Below, piece by piece: positions 1-7,349 of a DNA stretch of 7,612 nucleotides. Both the position numbers and the translations under genes were made by a program. Where the stretch lies: positions 1-7,612 of the forward strand of contig JAUSPL010000149.1 in assembly GCA_030656535.1 (NCBI GenBank), in the 5' to 3' direction. The notes under the pieces are model-generated. The model was not told the origin of the DNA. It made no database searches and saw only the letters and a program-made list of their open reading frames with translations. This DNA is from Gemmobacter sp. Its GTDB lineage: Bacteria > Pseudomonadota > Alphaproteobacteria > Rhodobacterales > Rhodobacteraceae. How positions within the stretch are numbered: the first letter of the stretch is position 1; each line of letters opens with the position of its first letter.

Positions 1-187
1 TGGGCAGGTCGCGCGGCGAATAGCGCCGGGTCTGGTCGCCTGGCCGGACCGGGACGGCAGCTGGCGGCGCAGGATTAGCCTGCCACAGATCGGGCACGAT
101 CCGCTGAAAGTCACCAAGAACAATCAAGGCGGCAAGGCCGATCTGCACAGCCAACAGCGCCGCCAGGACCTGCGCGGACCGAGGCAT
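1..187 (-). CDS. N-terminus of a membrane-anchored protein of unknown function (runs off the window)
   Basis: An open frame starts at ATG 187 and runs through the window edge, giving 62 complete codons. Residues 1-3 (MPR) are followed by a hydrophobic stretch at about residues 5-25 (Ala/Leu/Val/Ile-rich, ending LIVLGDF), which looks like an uncleaved signal anchor. A Pro/Ala-rich linker follows, then a charged stretch with the motif PGDQTRRYSPRDLP. The start is supported by GAAGGG seven bases upstream and by its position 15 bases after the stop of the 440-residue membrane protein, so the two are probably one operon. The topology suggests a bitopic inner-membrane protein with its main domain in the periplasm. 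I do not recognise the family, and most of the protein lies outside the window. Confidence 0.7.
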   Translation of the reverse strand, partial: MPRSAQVLAALLAVQIGLAALIVLGDFQRIVPDLWQANPAPPAAVPVRPGDQTRRYSPRDLP

Positions 188-194
188 CTGCCGG

Positions 195-200
195 CCCTTC
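195..200 (-). promoter_or_regulatory. Ribosome binding site of the partial membrane protein
   Basis: The minus strand reads GAAGGG here, seven bases before ATG 187 and just after the TGA of the upstream gene at 203-205. It fixes the start of the downstream gene and indicates that the two are translated from one message. Confidence 0.5.
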
Positions 201-202
201 AC

Positions 203-1525
203 TCAGCGCCTGCCGCTGAGCAGCTGCGACGGGGCGTCTGGTGTGTCTGTTGGCGGGGGGGGCACCGCAGCCTGTGTTGCCGGGGGCACCGGCGCGGGCA
301 GGGGGGCCTCGTCCGGGCGGTCCAGTTCGCGCAGGGCGGCCACGGCAGCACGAATTTCGCCAAGGGTCATGGTTTCTTCCGGGGCAGCGGTGCCACGATC
401 TGCCCGTATCGCGCTTTGGGCCACCATCATGATCAGCACCAGCACCGCAGGCAGCAGGTCAATCGCAATGGCCCCGGCCCAGGATGGAACGAAATCGCCA
501 GCATACCGCAATACGGCGTCTGCCGTGGAAATCGGCGAATAAGTGGTGTCATCCGGTGTTGGCATCGCCAGAACTTCTTCTGCCGCCGATTTCAGCGTCT
601 CGGCCCGTTGCGCAAGCAGCGTCAAGACCGAGTCGATGGTGGACTGCTGGTCGCTGCGGATGCCTTCGGTGGATCCGTCAAGCGCGGGCAACACCACAGA
701 GGCCGCCAGATCCTGTGCGGCCCGCGCCACAAGGGGGGCCACGGACAGTTGCCGCAACTGCGCGATAAGACCGGCAAGCCGCACCGATTCCTCGGCAAAT
801 TCGACCGAACGCTGCTCGACATCGCCGACAGATGCCGTCAATGCCCGCATCCGGCTGAGGATCTGATTGCCCTCGGCGAAGGCCGCGCTGACCAAGGGTG
901 CCTGTGCCGCGATCTGTGATTCCAGCGCCGCAAGCTCATCTGCCTTTTGGGTCAAGACCCGGAAAACAGCCCCGCGACCCGCCGTGCCCGACAGGTTGCC
1001 GGTGGCCTCTTGCGCGGACAGGTCCTGAAAACTTTGCCGGGTGCGCGCCACATCAAGCCCCAACCCCTGGGCCGCAACGGCCACACGGTTGGCCTGTTCC
1101 AGACCGTTTTGATAATCCTGGACGGTGCGCGCCAGATGCTGTTCAACCGCAGCGGACCCGGCCAGGGCCGCAGCGTTCAGCCAACTGGACATGGCGATGA
1201 TCGCCAAAGACCCCAGCGCCATCGACAAGAACAGCCCAAGCCGCGCAGCCGCCGTGCGAACCGCGGGCAACAGGCGGATGAGATAGCTCCAGAATACGAA
1301 GATCGCGACCGACACCGCCAGCGAATAGGCCACCGCAGCAAAGAACGACATCGCCCCCGAGTCGTTCAGCAGCGACGAAACCCCCAAGTATGTGTAAATC
1401 CCCGAGGCAACCGAAAGCACCCCTAAAGCCAAGGGCGTAAACGATTCCAGTGCTTTCAGGTGTGCCTCGATCTCGCGGGCGGATTGCATGCCGCGCGCTT
1501 CGGCCGACGTGGGTCTGGGGGTCAT
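203..1525 (-). CDS. Four-helix membrane protein with a long coiled-coil-like extracytoplasmic domain, unknown function
   Basis: This encodes 440 residues. Hydrophobic segments at about 30-52, 60-87 and 96-122 are followed by some 220 mostly helical, Gln/Glu/Ala/Leu-rich residues (about 124-345), then a fourth hydrophobic segment at 348-372 (DLLPAVLVLIMMVAQ). The tail at 373-440 is Pro-rich and probably cytoplasmic (PVPPATQ, PPPPTDTPD). With an even number of helices both ends should be cytoplasmic and the coiled-coil part periplasmic. I chose ATG 1525 because a GGAG lies ten bases upstream and the hydrophobic pattern begins soon after. The frame stays open far upstream, but that extension only mirrors the 3' end of rsgA in another frame. 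The layout recalls coiled-coil tetraspan proteins such as DUF4407, but I cannot confirm homology. A structural or scaffold role with the next membrane gene is inference. Confidence 0.85.
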   Translation of the reverse strand: MTPRPTSAEARGMQSAREIEAHLKALESFTPLALGVLSVASGIYTYLGVSSLLNDSGAMSFFAAVAYSLAVSVAIFVFWSYLIRLLPAVRTAAARLGLFLSMALGSLAIIAMSSWLNAAALAGSAAVEQHLARTVQDYQNGLEQANRVAVAAQGLGLDVARTRQSFQDLSAQEATGNLSGTAGRGAVFRVLTQKADELAALESQIAAQAPLVSAAFAEGNQILSRMRALTASVGDVEQRSVEFAEESVRLAGLIAQLRQLSVAPLVARAAQDLAASVVLPALDGSTEGIRSDQQSTIDSVLTLLAQRAETLKSAAEEVLAMPTPDDTTYSPISTADAVLRYAGDFVPSWAGAIAIDLLPAVLVLIMMVAQSAIRADRGTAAPEETMTLGEIRAAVAALRELDRPDEAPLPAPVPPATQAAVPPPPTDTPDAPSQLLSGRR

Positions 1526-1737
1526 GCTGTTTCGGCTCCGATCGCGCGAGGCCGGGCGTCGGCATGCGTCTTTGATCCAAGATAGGGGTGTCGTGGCGTG
1601 GGGCCAAATGCCAAACCTGTGAACGTGCAGGCAAAGATGTCTGTGCCACCGTAAACGGGCGCGCCGGGGCCATCGGGCAAACGACTGGCATGGCCGCGCG
1701 CAGCCCAGCCCGCAAGGGGGCAGGTCGCACACGCCAT
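1522..1737 (-). CDS. Possible small protein of 71 residues, unknown
   Basis: An open frame begins at ATG 1737, two bases after the rsgA stop, and ends in a TGA that overlaps the ATG of the 440-residue membrane protein (ATGA at 1522-1525). This tight fit on both sides is typical of coupled genes in an operon and is the main reason to list it. The product has three cysteines (two in MACATCPLAGW, one in FACTFTG) and no clear membrane helix. It matches no family I know, and no good ribosome binding site precedes the ATG. The stretch could instead be a non-coding spacer that happens to be open in GC-rich DNA, or a leader holding a promoter for the membrane genes. Confidence 0.35.
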   Translation of the reverse strand: MACATCPLAGWAARGHASRLPDGPGAPVYGGTDIFACTFTGLAFGPTPRHPYLGSKTHADARPRAIGAETA

Positions 1738-1739
1738 TA

Positions 1740-2747
1740 TCAGCGTCGCCCGCGCGGAACCTCGGATTTGTTGCCGCGTGCCCCGGCCTGAACAGGGGTA
1801 TTGGCGCGATTTTCATCATGCAGCTTTCGCCAGCGGTCCAACCGATCTGCGGACAGCGTACCCGCCGCGACGGCGGCCAGAACGGCGCAGCCCGGTTCGT
1901 GCGCATGGGTGCAGTCCCTGAACTTGCAGTTGGGGGCCAGTTCGGTGACTTCTGCAAACAGCACATCCAGCCCGGCTGCGACATCGCTGACATGCAACGT
2001 CCGCATCCCCGGCGTGTCGATGACCCAGCCCCCGCCCGCGATGGCATGCAAGGACCGCGCGGTGGTCGTGTGCCGACCCTTGGCATCGTTTTCGCGGATA
2101 TCGCCGGTCGGCTGCGCCTCATCCGGCGCTTTGTCGGCAAGCGTGTTCAGCAGCGTCGATTTACCGACACCAGACGATCCGACAAGTGCGACAGTCCGGC
2201 CGGTCCCGCACCAGGGCGCCAGGGTGATGGTCGCATCAGGTGACTTGGCATTGAGCAAGACGACGGCCAGGCCGCGCTGCAAGGCCTCGGCTTGGGAACG
2301 CCAGGCTTCCGGATCGGCGACCAGATCGGTTTTTGTAAGGACAATCACAGGGTCAGCCCCGGATTCGTTTGCAAGGGCAAGATACCGTTCCAGCCGGGCT
2401 GGATTGAAATCGTCATTGCACGACGTGACGATGAACAAGGTATCGACATTCGCAGCAATCAGTTGCGGGATGTGGGCGCTTTCAGTCCGCCGGCGCAACA
2501 GCGTCTTGCGGTCCAGCCTGCGTATGGCCATCCGTGTCTCAGGGTCCATCAACACCCAATCACCGACCGCGAAATCCGTGGTATTGCCTTGCAGGCCAAG
2601 CCTGATCTGGCCTGTTCCGGTTTCCGCCATCAGGCGGGACCTGTGCACCGCCGCGATGCGCACGGGAACAAGCCCGCCTTCGGCGGGGTCCAACTGATCT
2701 TCGAAGAACGGGGACCAGCCAAGGCTGGTCAGCAAAGGGGATGTCAT
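1740..2747 (-). CDS. rsgA: Small ribosomal subunit biogenesis GTPase RsgA (YjeQ)
   Basis: RsgA is a cytoplasmic, circularly permuted GTPase that binds the 30S subunit late in assembly and helps the decoding centre mature. The 335 residues have the family's usual length and order. An OB-fold region (about 30-90) is followed by the permuted G motifs: G4 TKTD (138-141), G5 NAKS (166-169), the P-loop GSSGVGKST (190-198), the switch region RHTTTAR (225-231) and G3 DTPGMR (244-249). A zinc-binding segment CKFRDCTHAHEPGC follows, with ligands C274, C279, H281 and C287. All key residues are present, so it should be functional. ATG 2747 matches the expected N-terminus, but the ribosome binding site is weak (AGG nine bases upstream); GTG 2771, eight codons earlier, is an alternative. 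The longer upstream reading is the remnant of a LysR gene, so an rsgA promoter may lie within that remnant. Confidence 0.95.
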   Translation of the reverse strand: MTSPLLTSLGWSPFFEDQLDPAEGGLVPVRIAAVHRSRLMAETGTGQIRLGLQGNTTDFAVGDWVLMDPETRMAIRRLDRKTLLRRRTESAHIPQLIAANVDTLFIVTSCNDDFNPARLERYLALANESGADPVIVLTKTDLVADPEAWRSQAEALQRGLAVVLLNAKSPDATITLAPWCGTGRTVALVGSSGVGKSTLLNTLADKAPDEAQPTGDIRENDAKGRHTTTARSLHAIAGGGWVIDTPGMRTLHVSDVAAGLDVLFAEVTELAPNCKFRDCTHAHEPGCAVLAAVAAGTLSADRLDRWRKLHDENRANTPVQAGARGNKSEVPRGRR

Positions 2748-2761
2748 TATGGGTGCCTGTG

Positions 2762-3401
2762 TCACGATCTCTGCATGGCGACAGTACACGACATATGCAA
2801 GTGTTTCCCCGCGCGCAGGGCAGCATATCTGCGCCAGGATGGCGGCGCGACGCCACATGATGGTCCCACACGATGATCCGGGACACGATCTGGCCAATAT
2901 GGGATGTCCGCTCAGCCAACCTTGCCGGCCCCAGGGCGCGAGACCTTGTTTTCCATGCCTGCGTAAACAAACTGGCGTCAGATCGGCCACGTCCGCCGCG
3001 GGTCCGGTTTCCAGAATTTCCAACGGGATGTCCGGGCACGCCGCGGCAAAGCCACTCAACCGTGGCACCAGCCAGCGAGCGAGCGCCCGTTGTCGGCCGG
3101 GTCCCGATCATCAGCGCCACATGGGTTTTCGTCCGCGTGCCGCATCGATGGAGGTTTCTTCCAGCCCGTCCAGCGCGACCCGAAGCTTGGGCGCGTCGCT
3201 ATTTCCGACTTCGGTCAGCACAAACACGCGATCCCAAGTGCTCAAACTGCTTCACGCCAATATGGCCTCAAGGGTATGGATCTGACGGCTGACGCCACTT
3301 CAAGTCAGGCGAAGGTCCTCGGCGGCGGGGGCAAAGCCAAGGTGACGTGCCGCCGCGTCAAAGGCCTGCAGGGCGCAATCAGAAGGAAGGAAATACCCCA
3401 T
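2762..3401 (-). pseudogene. Remnant of a GcvA-type LysR transcriptional regulator
   Basis: Pieces of a LysR-type DNA-binding regulator follow in order but in different frames. From ATG 3401 comes an N-terminus with LQAFDAAARHLGFAPAAEDL, the usual start of the winged helix-turn-helix. Codon 34 is TGA (3300-3302), and beyond it SGVSRQIHTLEA continues the recognition helix. A frameshift near 3255 leads to LTEVG...LRVALDGLEE (linker helix). Another near 3115 leads to LMIGTRPTTGAR, and another near 3080 to ARWLVPRLSGFAAACPDIPLEILE, the start of the effector-binding domain. A last traceable piece, WRRYAALRAGKHLHM, ends at TGA 2762-2764. The remnant equals about 213 codons against roughly 300 in the family, so part of the effector domain and the end are lost. 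It sits directly before rsgA and downstream of the amino-acid oxidoreductase, whose operon it may once have regulated. Confidence 0.85.
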
Positions 3402-3723
3402 TTCCAGGCACCCTCAATGATACAAACGGGCGGGATTGGCACCCAACCGACCCGAAAGAGCACTCCGAAACCCGATGTGGCCCGGTCCGGTGTCACAAGG
3501 TTGGTGGCATCGTGAGCGTTCATGTCGTGACGTCGCGCCATGGAATAACTGATCGCGGTAATTCGCCTTCGGTCTGGTGCGCGCAATGCGCAATGTCGCG
3601 CCAGTCAGCCGGATAACCCGCATCAGGGCTGCGTAAAAAACTTGTTTCACGTCGCCATCCATCGGTGTGCTGAACGCAATCGCGCTGCGCTGCCTGCGCC
3701 CGTCGACTGGATTACCGTTGTGG
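3402..3723. other. Gap between the oxidoreductase gene and the LysR remnant
   Basis: This stretch of 322 bases holds no gene I can defend. An 11-base palindrome, GCGCA-A-TGCGC, at 3581-3591 could be an old operator or chance. On the minus strand a frame from about 3640 to 3522 reads FFTQPDAGYPADWRDIAHCAH and on to a TGA. It looks protein-like but has no start codon or ribosome binding site, so it could be a gene fragment. A run of six T on the minus strand near 3640 is not preceded by a clear hairpin, so I do not call a terminator. Confidence 0.4.
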
Positions 3724-5019
3724 TCATCGTCCGGCCTTGGTGCGGAACCGGGACACCGCGTAGGGGCGCATGTCAATCGCGGGCGGCGTGCCTTCTACCA
3801 GATCGGCAATCAGCGCGCCGGTTTTCGGCCCGGCTGCAAGCCCGATGTGGCCGTGGCCAAAGGCGTGAAACACGCCCGCCATTCCGGACGCCGGCGAAAT
3901 GACCGGCAGGCCGTCGGGGGTGGACGGGCGGTTGCCCTGCCAGCGCCGGACCGTCAGCCCGGCACGCGGTCCAAGCCCAGGATAGCAGCGCAACAGATGG
4001 TCAAGCAGGATATCGGCCCGGCGCCAGTCCGGCGGCGCGTCGGCGGCGCCAAGCTCCACCTGACCTGCGGCGCGCAGGCCACCCGCGGTCAGGGTGTTCG
4101 CCATCTTGCCGTCTTGCGGCATCACCGGGATTGCCGGGGCGACGGCTGGATTGGTCACCTCGACATGGTATCCCCGCTCGGCGGTCATCGGGACGCGGTC
4201 ACCGGTCAGGTACACCAAGGGGCCGGAGTGAATCCCTGCAGCGATCACCGCTGCATCGCACGGCACCGGGCCAAGCGTCGTTCGGACGGCCGTCACCCGA
4301 CCGTCGCGCGCATCGAACCCGGTGGCAGCGGCCGGCACGTGTCGTGCGCCATTGGCAGCGGCCCATCCAGCCAAAGTGCCGACATACCCGCCCGGGTCAG
4401 TGCAGTGGGCCCCCGATGTCACCAGGATGCCAAACGTGTAGCGCGGATTGAGACAAGGCACGAGCCGCGCCAGATCGGCTGCTCCAAGTTCTTCCATCGT
4501 TACATCGTGATCCCGGCGGATCTGCCATCCCAGTGCGTCGCCCTGAAAGGCTGCGCGATCACGAAAGGCGTAGATCAGCCCGTTTTGCCGGATCAGATCC
4601 GCGCGACCGATGCGCGCGGCCAGCGACCGATGCCGTTCCGGCGCATCGGCCAACAACGCATGCAGGCTGCTGGCCGTGCGCCGCCACCGGGCCTCGGTCG
4701 CCCCCGACAGCAAGAACCGCCACAGCCAGGGCGTCAGCCCCGGCAGGTCGCGCCAGCGAATGGTAACCGGCCCCGAACGGTCGGTCAGATAGCCGGGCAC
4801 CTTGCGCCACATGCCCGGAAAGGACATCGGCAAGATCGACGCCGGACTGATGAACGCACCATTTCCAAAACTTGCGGCCTGTTCGCCACCTGCGTCCGCC
4901 GGGTCGATCAGCGTCACGGCGTGCCCGCGAACAACCAGCTCTGCGGCTATGCAAGCGCCGATAATGCCGGAACCGATCACGGCGGTCGTGCGGGGCAGGG
5001 AGGGCGTTGGAGCGGTCAT
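3724..5019 (-). CDS. DadA-like FAD-dependent amino-acid oxidoreductase (DAO family)
   Basis: The 431 residues fit the D-amino-acid dehydrogenase/DAO family, which oxidises the C-N bond of amino acids or N-substituted amino acids with FAD. The Rossmann motif GSGIIG is at residues 16-21, with the acidic end of the second strand at D39. SFGNGAFISP (50-59) matches the FAD-contacting loop of DadA. RGYHVEV (282-288), RRWQGNRPSTPDGLP (358-372) and FGHGHIGLAAGPKTG (387-401) are the conserved C-terminal family segments. No stop or frameshift is visible. I chose ATG 5019 because the Rossmann fold begins eleven residues later; an upstream ATG at 5082 would overlap the preceding gene. Only 10 bases separate it from the M81 peptidase gene, so it is the last gene of that operon. 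The substrate cannot be read from sequence: D-amino acids or modified amino acids released from imported peptides are plausible. Confidence 0.88.
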   Translation of the reverse strand: MTAPTPSLPRTTAVIGSGIIGACIAAELVVRGHAVTLIDPADAGGEQAASFGNGAFISPASILPMSFPGMWRKVPGYLTDRSGPVTIRWRDLPGLTPWLWRFLLSGATEARWRRTASSLHALLADAPERHRSLAARIGRADLIRQNGLIYAFRDRAAFQGDALGWQIRRDHDVTMEELGAADLARLVPCLNPRYTFGILVTSGAHCTDPGGYVGTLAGWAAANGARHVPAAATGFDARDGRVTAVRTTLGPVPCDAAVIAAGIHSGPLVYLTGDRVPMTAERGYHVEVTNPAVAPAIPVMPQDGKMANTLTAGGLRAAGQVELGAADAPPDWRRADILLDHLLRCYPGLGPRAGLTVRRWQGNRPSTPDGLPVISPASGMAGVFHAFGHGHIGLAAGPKTGALIADLVEGTPPAIDMRPYAVSRFRTKAGR

Positions 5020-5029
5020 TCGTGGTGTC

Positions 5030-6528
5030 TCAGTCTGCTGTGGCCCGACGCGCGGGCTTGCGGGTGGCAAGACGATAGTCAAGTCGCGTCAGGTCTGATT
5101 CCACCAGTCCGGGAGCAAGCGCAAGAAGGATCGCCCTGGCCATAGGCTGATAGGCCCCCCGGAAGTGAACGGAACTTTTGACGACGATGATCCGCAGAGT
5201 TTCCGGTGCAAGGCCAAGGTGCAACAGCAGCCCGGGTTCTGACGCCTGCATCTTGCGCGGGGCGACGATCACCTGCACGCCAGCTTGCTCCAGCAGCGCG
5301 ACTGGCCCCAGCGCGATGGCATTGCCCCGGTACATCGGCCCGATGCCGGTGAACGACCCGGATCCCAGCGCGACGACTCGCCACGGCCCAGGCACGGGCG
5401 GTCCGAACCTGTCTGTCGTGCCCGCTCCGATGGTGATGTCAATCATCGCGCCCACACCCGCAGCATGCGCGGCCACGCAGGCGGGGGCGTCGGCGATATG
5501 CACCATGACCGACCCCACGGCACCCGCCGCCAAGAGCGCATGCAGCATACCTGTGGTGGTGCCGGTCCCGCCGCCACCCGGGTTGTCTTGGGTGTCCGCG
5601 ACCATGACCGGTCCCGTTCCCGGGCCTGCGGCCAGTTGCAGCGCTTCGGCCACGGCCTGATGTGCGGACAGGCGACGGGTGGAAAACGTGCCCTCCTCTG
5701 CCAGCCACAGGGCCAGCATGTGGTCTGCGGCCGCGTTTGCGGTTTCCGCATCGGTGGCCTGTGCAATGACCGCCGGTCCGGCATCCGGGACATCTGCCAG
5801 CGGAAACCCAAAGAACTGGGTGACAACCTCCAGCCCTGGGGTGGCGGCGATCAGGCCTCGGCTTTTTCCAGAAGGCTTATCGTTGGCTCGATCAAGGTAC
5901 ATTGTTCGTTGGCGGGCACCAGAAACGGGACTGCTCGCCAGGCTATAGCCGGGGCTGGTGCCCCGCGCAGATGCGCCACCAGCCGCGTCATCACCCGCGC
6001 GCCAGTATCGCGCAGGTCGATATGCGGATAGGTGCGGTAGCAGTCCAGCAGGGTCAGGTCGCGCACCATGCCCTCGGAAGTATTGCCATGCAGGTCAAAC
6101 GACGCAGCGATGGGAAACGGCGCAGGGGCAATGGCGCGCAGGCGGCGGATCAGTTCGCCCTCTGCATCGGGCCATGACAGGGTCGCCATTGCGCCGTGCA
6201 GGTCAAGGTACAGGGCTTGCGCGCCGTCGGCCAACGCAACTCGGAAACCGTCACAGATTTCACCCGCGATGTCGTCAAAGGCGGTATCCTCGACCGGCCC
6301 GGACGGCAAACCCATGCACCACAGCAGCGGCTGGGCCTGCGCCCCATTGACCTCGGCCACCTGCAACGCACCTGCCATCGGGGTGCCGGTGCTGCGCAAG
6401 GTGTCCAGCAATCCTTGACCGCGACAAAAGACCGGCCAGCCGCCGGGGGCATCGAACTCTGCCCGGCTGGTGGTGTTTCCGGCAAAGCTGTTGGTTTCGT
6501 GCTGAAATCCGGCGACCGCGATCTTCAT
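5030..6528 (-). pseudogene. M81-family (MlrC-like) metallopeptidase gene split by a frameshift
   Basis: The gene starts at ATG 6528 with a strong ribosome binding site. The first 225 codons carry the family metal-site region: HETNSF (residues 10-15), DLHGAM (109-114), DLHGN (145-149) and YPHID (167-171). This frame ends at TGA 5851-5853. The missing half continues in the -1 frame from LIAATPGLEV, includes the conserved DTQDNPGGGG segment and ends at TGA 5030. The two parts add up to about 499 residues, the normal size of the family, so a single base is missing near 5854-5868, either in the GGCC at 5854-5857 or in the run of five A (minus strand) just upstream. M81 enzymes are zinc peptidases named after microcystin-degrading MlrC and are often encoded beside peptide ABC transporters, as here. 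It overlaps the upstream ATPase gene by ATGA. Real decay, a sequencing error or, less likely, programmed frameshifting could explain the break. Confidence 0.88.
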
Positions 6529-7349
6529 TGGTGTTCCCCCTGCGTGGCTTGCAGCGCGCGGCACCGCTTGCCCGGAATGGCGGCGATCAATCGACTGGTG
6601 TAATCGGTCCGCGGACCGCGGAATACAGTGTTTACCGGACCACATCCCTTTAACCGGCCAGGGCTTTGCTTGCCAACTGTTTGATAAAGATGATCGACCA
6701 CGGACATCTCGTGCGAAATGAACAGCAGCGCCGGTCCCTCATCGACAGTGATGTGCCGCAACAAGGCCAGACCCTGCGCCTGCCTGGGGACATCCAGCGA
6801 AGAGACGGGTTCGTCTGCCATCAATAACTTGGGCCGTGTTGCCAATGCGCGGGCAATGGCGATCCGCTGTCGTTGGCTGCCAAAAAACTGACGGGGAAAG
6901 CGGTCAATCCACGTGGTGTCCAGCCCCACCTGTGCCGACAGTTCGATCAAGCGGTCCATCAGGGCCCGCCCGCGCTGTTCCGTGCAGGATTTCAGGGACT
7001 CTGCCAGCAGATCCTTGACCCGCCCGCACGGTTCAAGCGACGCATAGGGGTTTTGGAACAGCATCTGGGTGTCGCGTCTTGCGGCGCGTAGCTTGGGACC
7101 GCGCAGCGCAAGCCGGTCCTGACCCTAAAACCGCAAGTCGCCCTTCGTGGGGGCGACCAGCCGGGCTATGATGCGCCCGATTGTCGATTTGCCCGACCCG
7201 GTTTCTCGGACGAGCCTGAAAGCCTCGCCCCGTCAAATCGAAAGGGTGACGTTGCTCATGGCGACCATGCGGCGCGACCCTTCGCATAGACCCGAAGGCA
7301 ACCGGAATTCGTGCCTCAGATCGCGCACCCCAAGAAAGACGTCAGACAT
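6525..7349 (-). pseudogene. Opp/Dpp-type peptide ABC transporter ATPase (DppF/OppF-like) with in-frame stop codons
   Basis: Reading from ATG 7349, one frame of 274 codons covers an ATP-binding subunit of a peptide importer, interrupted by TGA at codon 39 (7233-7235) and TAG at codon 75 (7125-7127). The Walker A region reads RETGSGKST (codons 48-56), where VGESGSGKST is usual. The Q-loop LFQNPYASL is near codon 99, Walker B LLMADEP at 175-181 and the H-loop LFISHEM around H213. The ABC signature is damaged: FFGSQRQR (155-162) instead of LSGGQRQR. The stretch after the H-loop, where families have VMYLGRIVE, is also altered to GKQSPGRLKG. The C-terminus (VFRGPRTDYTSRLIAAIP) is normal but ends somewhat early against the usual 320 or so residues. 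It would couple ATP hydrolysis to import at the cytoplasmic membrane, but is almost surely dead. It overlaps the upstream ATPase gene at 7342-7349 and the peptidase gene at 6525-6528. Confidence 0.88.
6535..6541 (-). promoter_or_regulatory. Ribosome binding site of the M81 peptidase gene
   Basis: The minus strand reads AGGGGGA six bases before ATG 6528, inside the last codons of the ATPase gene. It fixes the peptidase start and supports translational coupling. Confidence 0.6.

Noticed and set aside
1526..2140. N-terminal extension of the 440-residue membrane protein to a start at 2140
   Set aside because: The extra 205 residues are an out-of-frame reading of the rsgA 3' end and the spacer, with Arg/Pro/Ser-rich, low-quality protein sequence.
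1801..2697. Plus-strand open frame of 298 codons
   Set aside because: It is antisense to rsgA. The product is Ser/Arg/Ala-rich and lacks any motif, while the minus strand encodes all RsgA motifs.
2748..3068. N-terminal extension of RsgA to a start at 3068
   Set aside because: The extra residues (for example PRLSGFAAACPDIPLEILE) belong to the LysR effector domain, not to RsgA.
3581..3591. Palindrome GCGCA-A-TGCGC as a regulator site
   Set aside because: Arms of five bases in GC-rich DNA are expected by chance, and it lies about 180 bases from the LysR start. It is noted in the gap entry but not called as an operator.
3667..5145. Long plus-strand open frame of 492 codons
   Set aside because: It lies opposite the oxidoreductase gene, whose minus-strand protein has clear family motifs. 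The plus-strand product is Arg/Gly/Gln-rich with no recognisable domain, typical of a mirror frame in GC-rich DNA.
7233..7235. TGA read as selenocysteine in the ATPase gene
   Set aside because: There is no reason for selenocysteine at this site in ABC ATPases. A TAG follows 36 codons later and other motifs are damaged, so pseudogenisation explains both.
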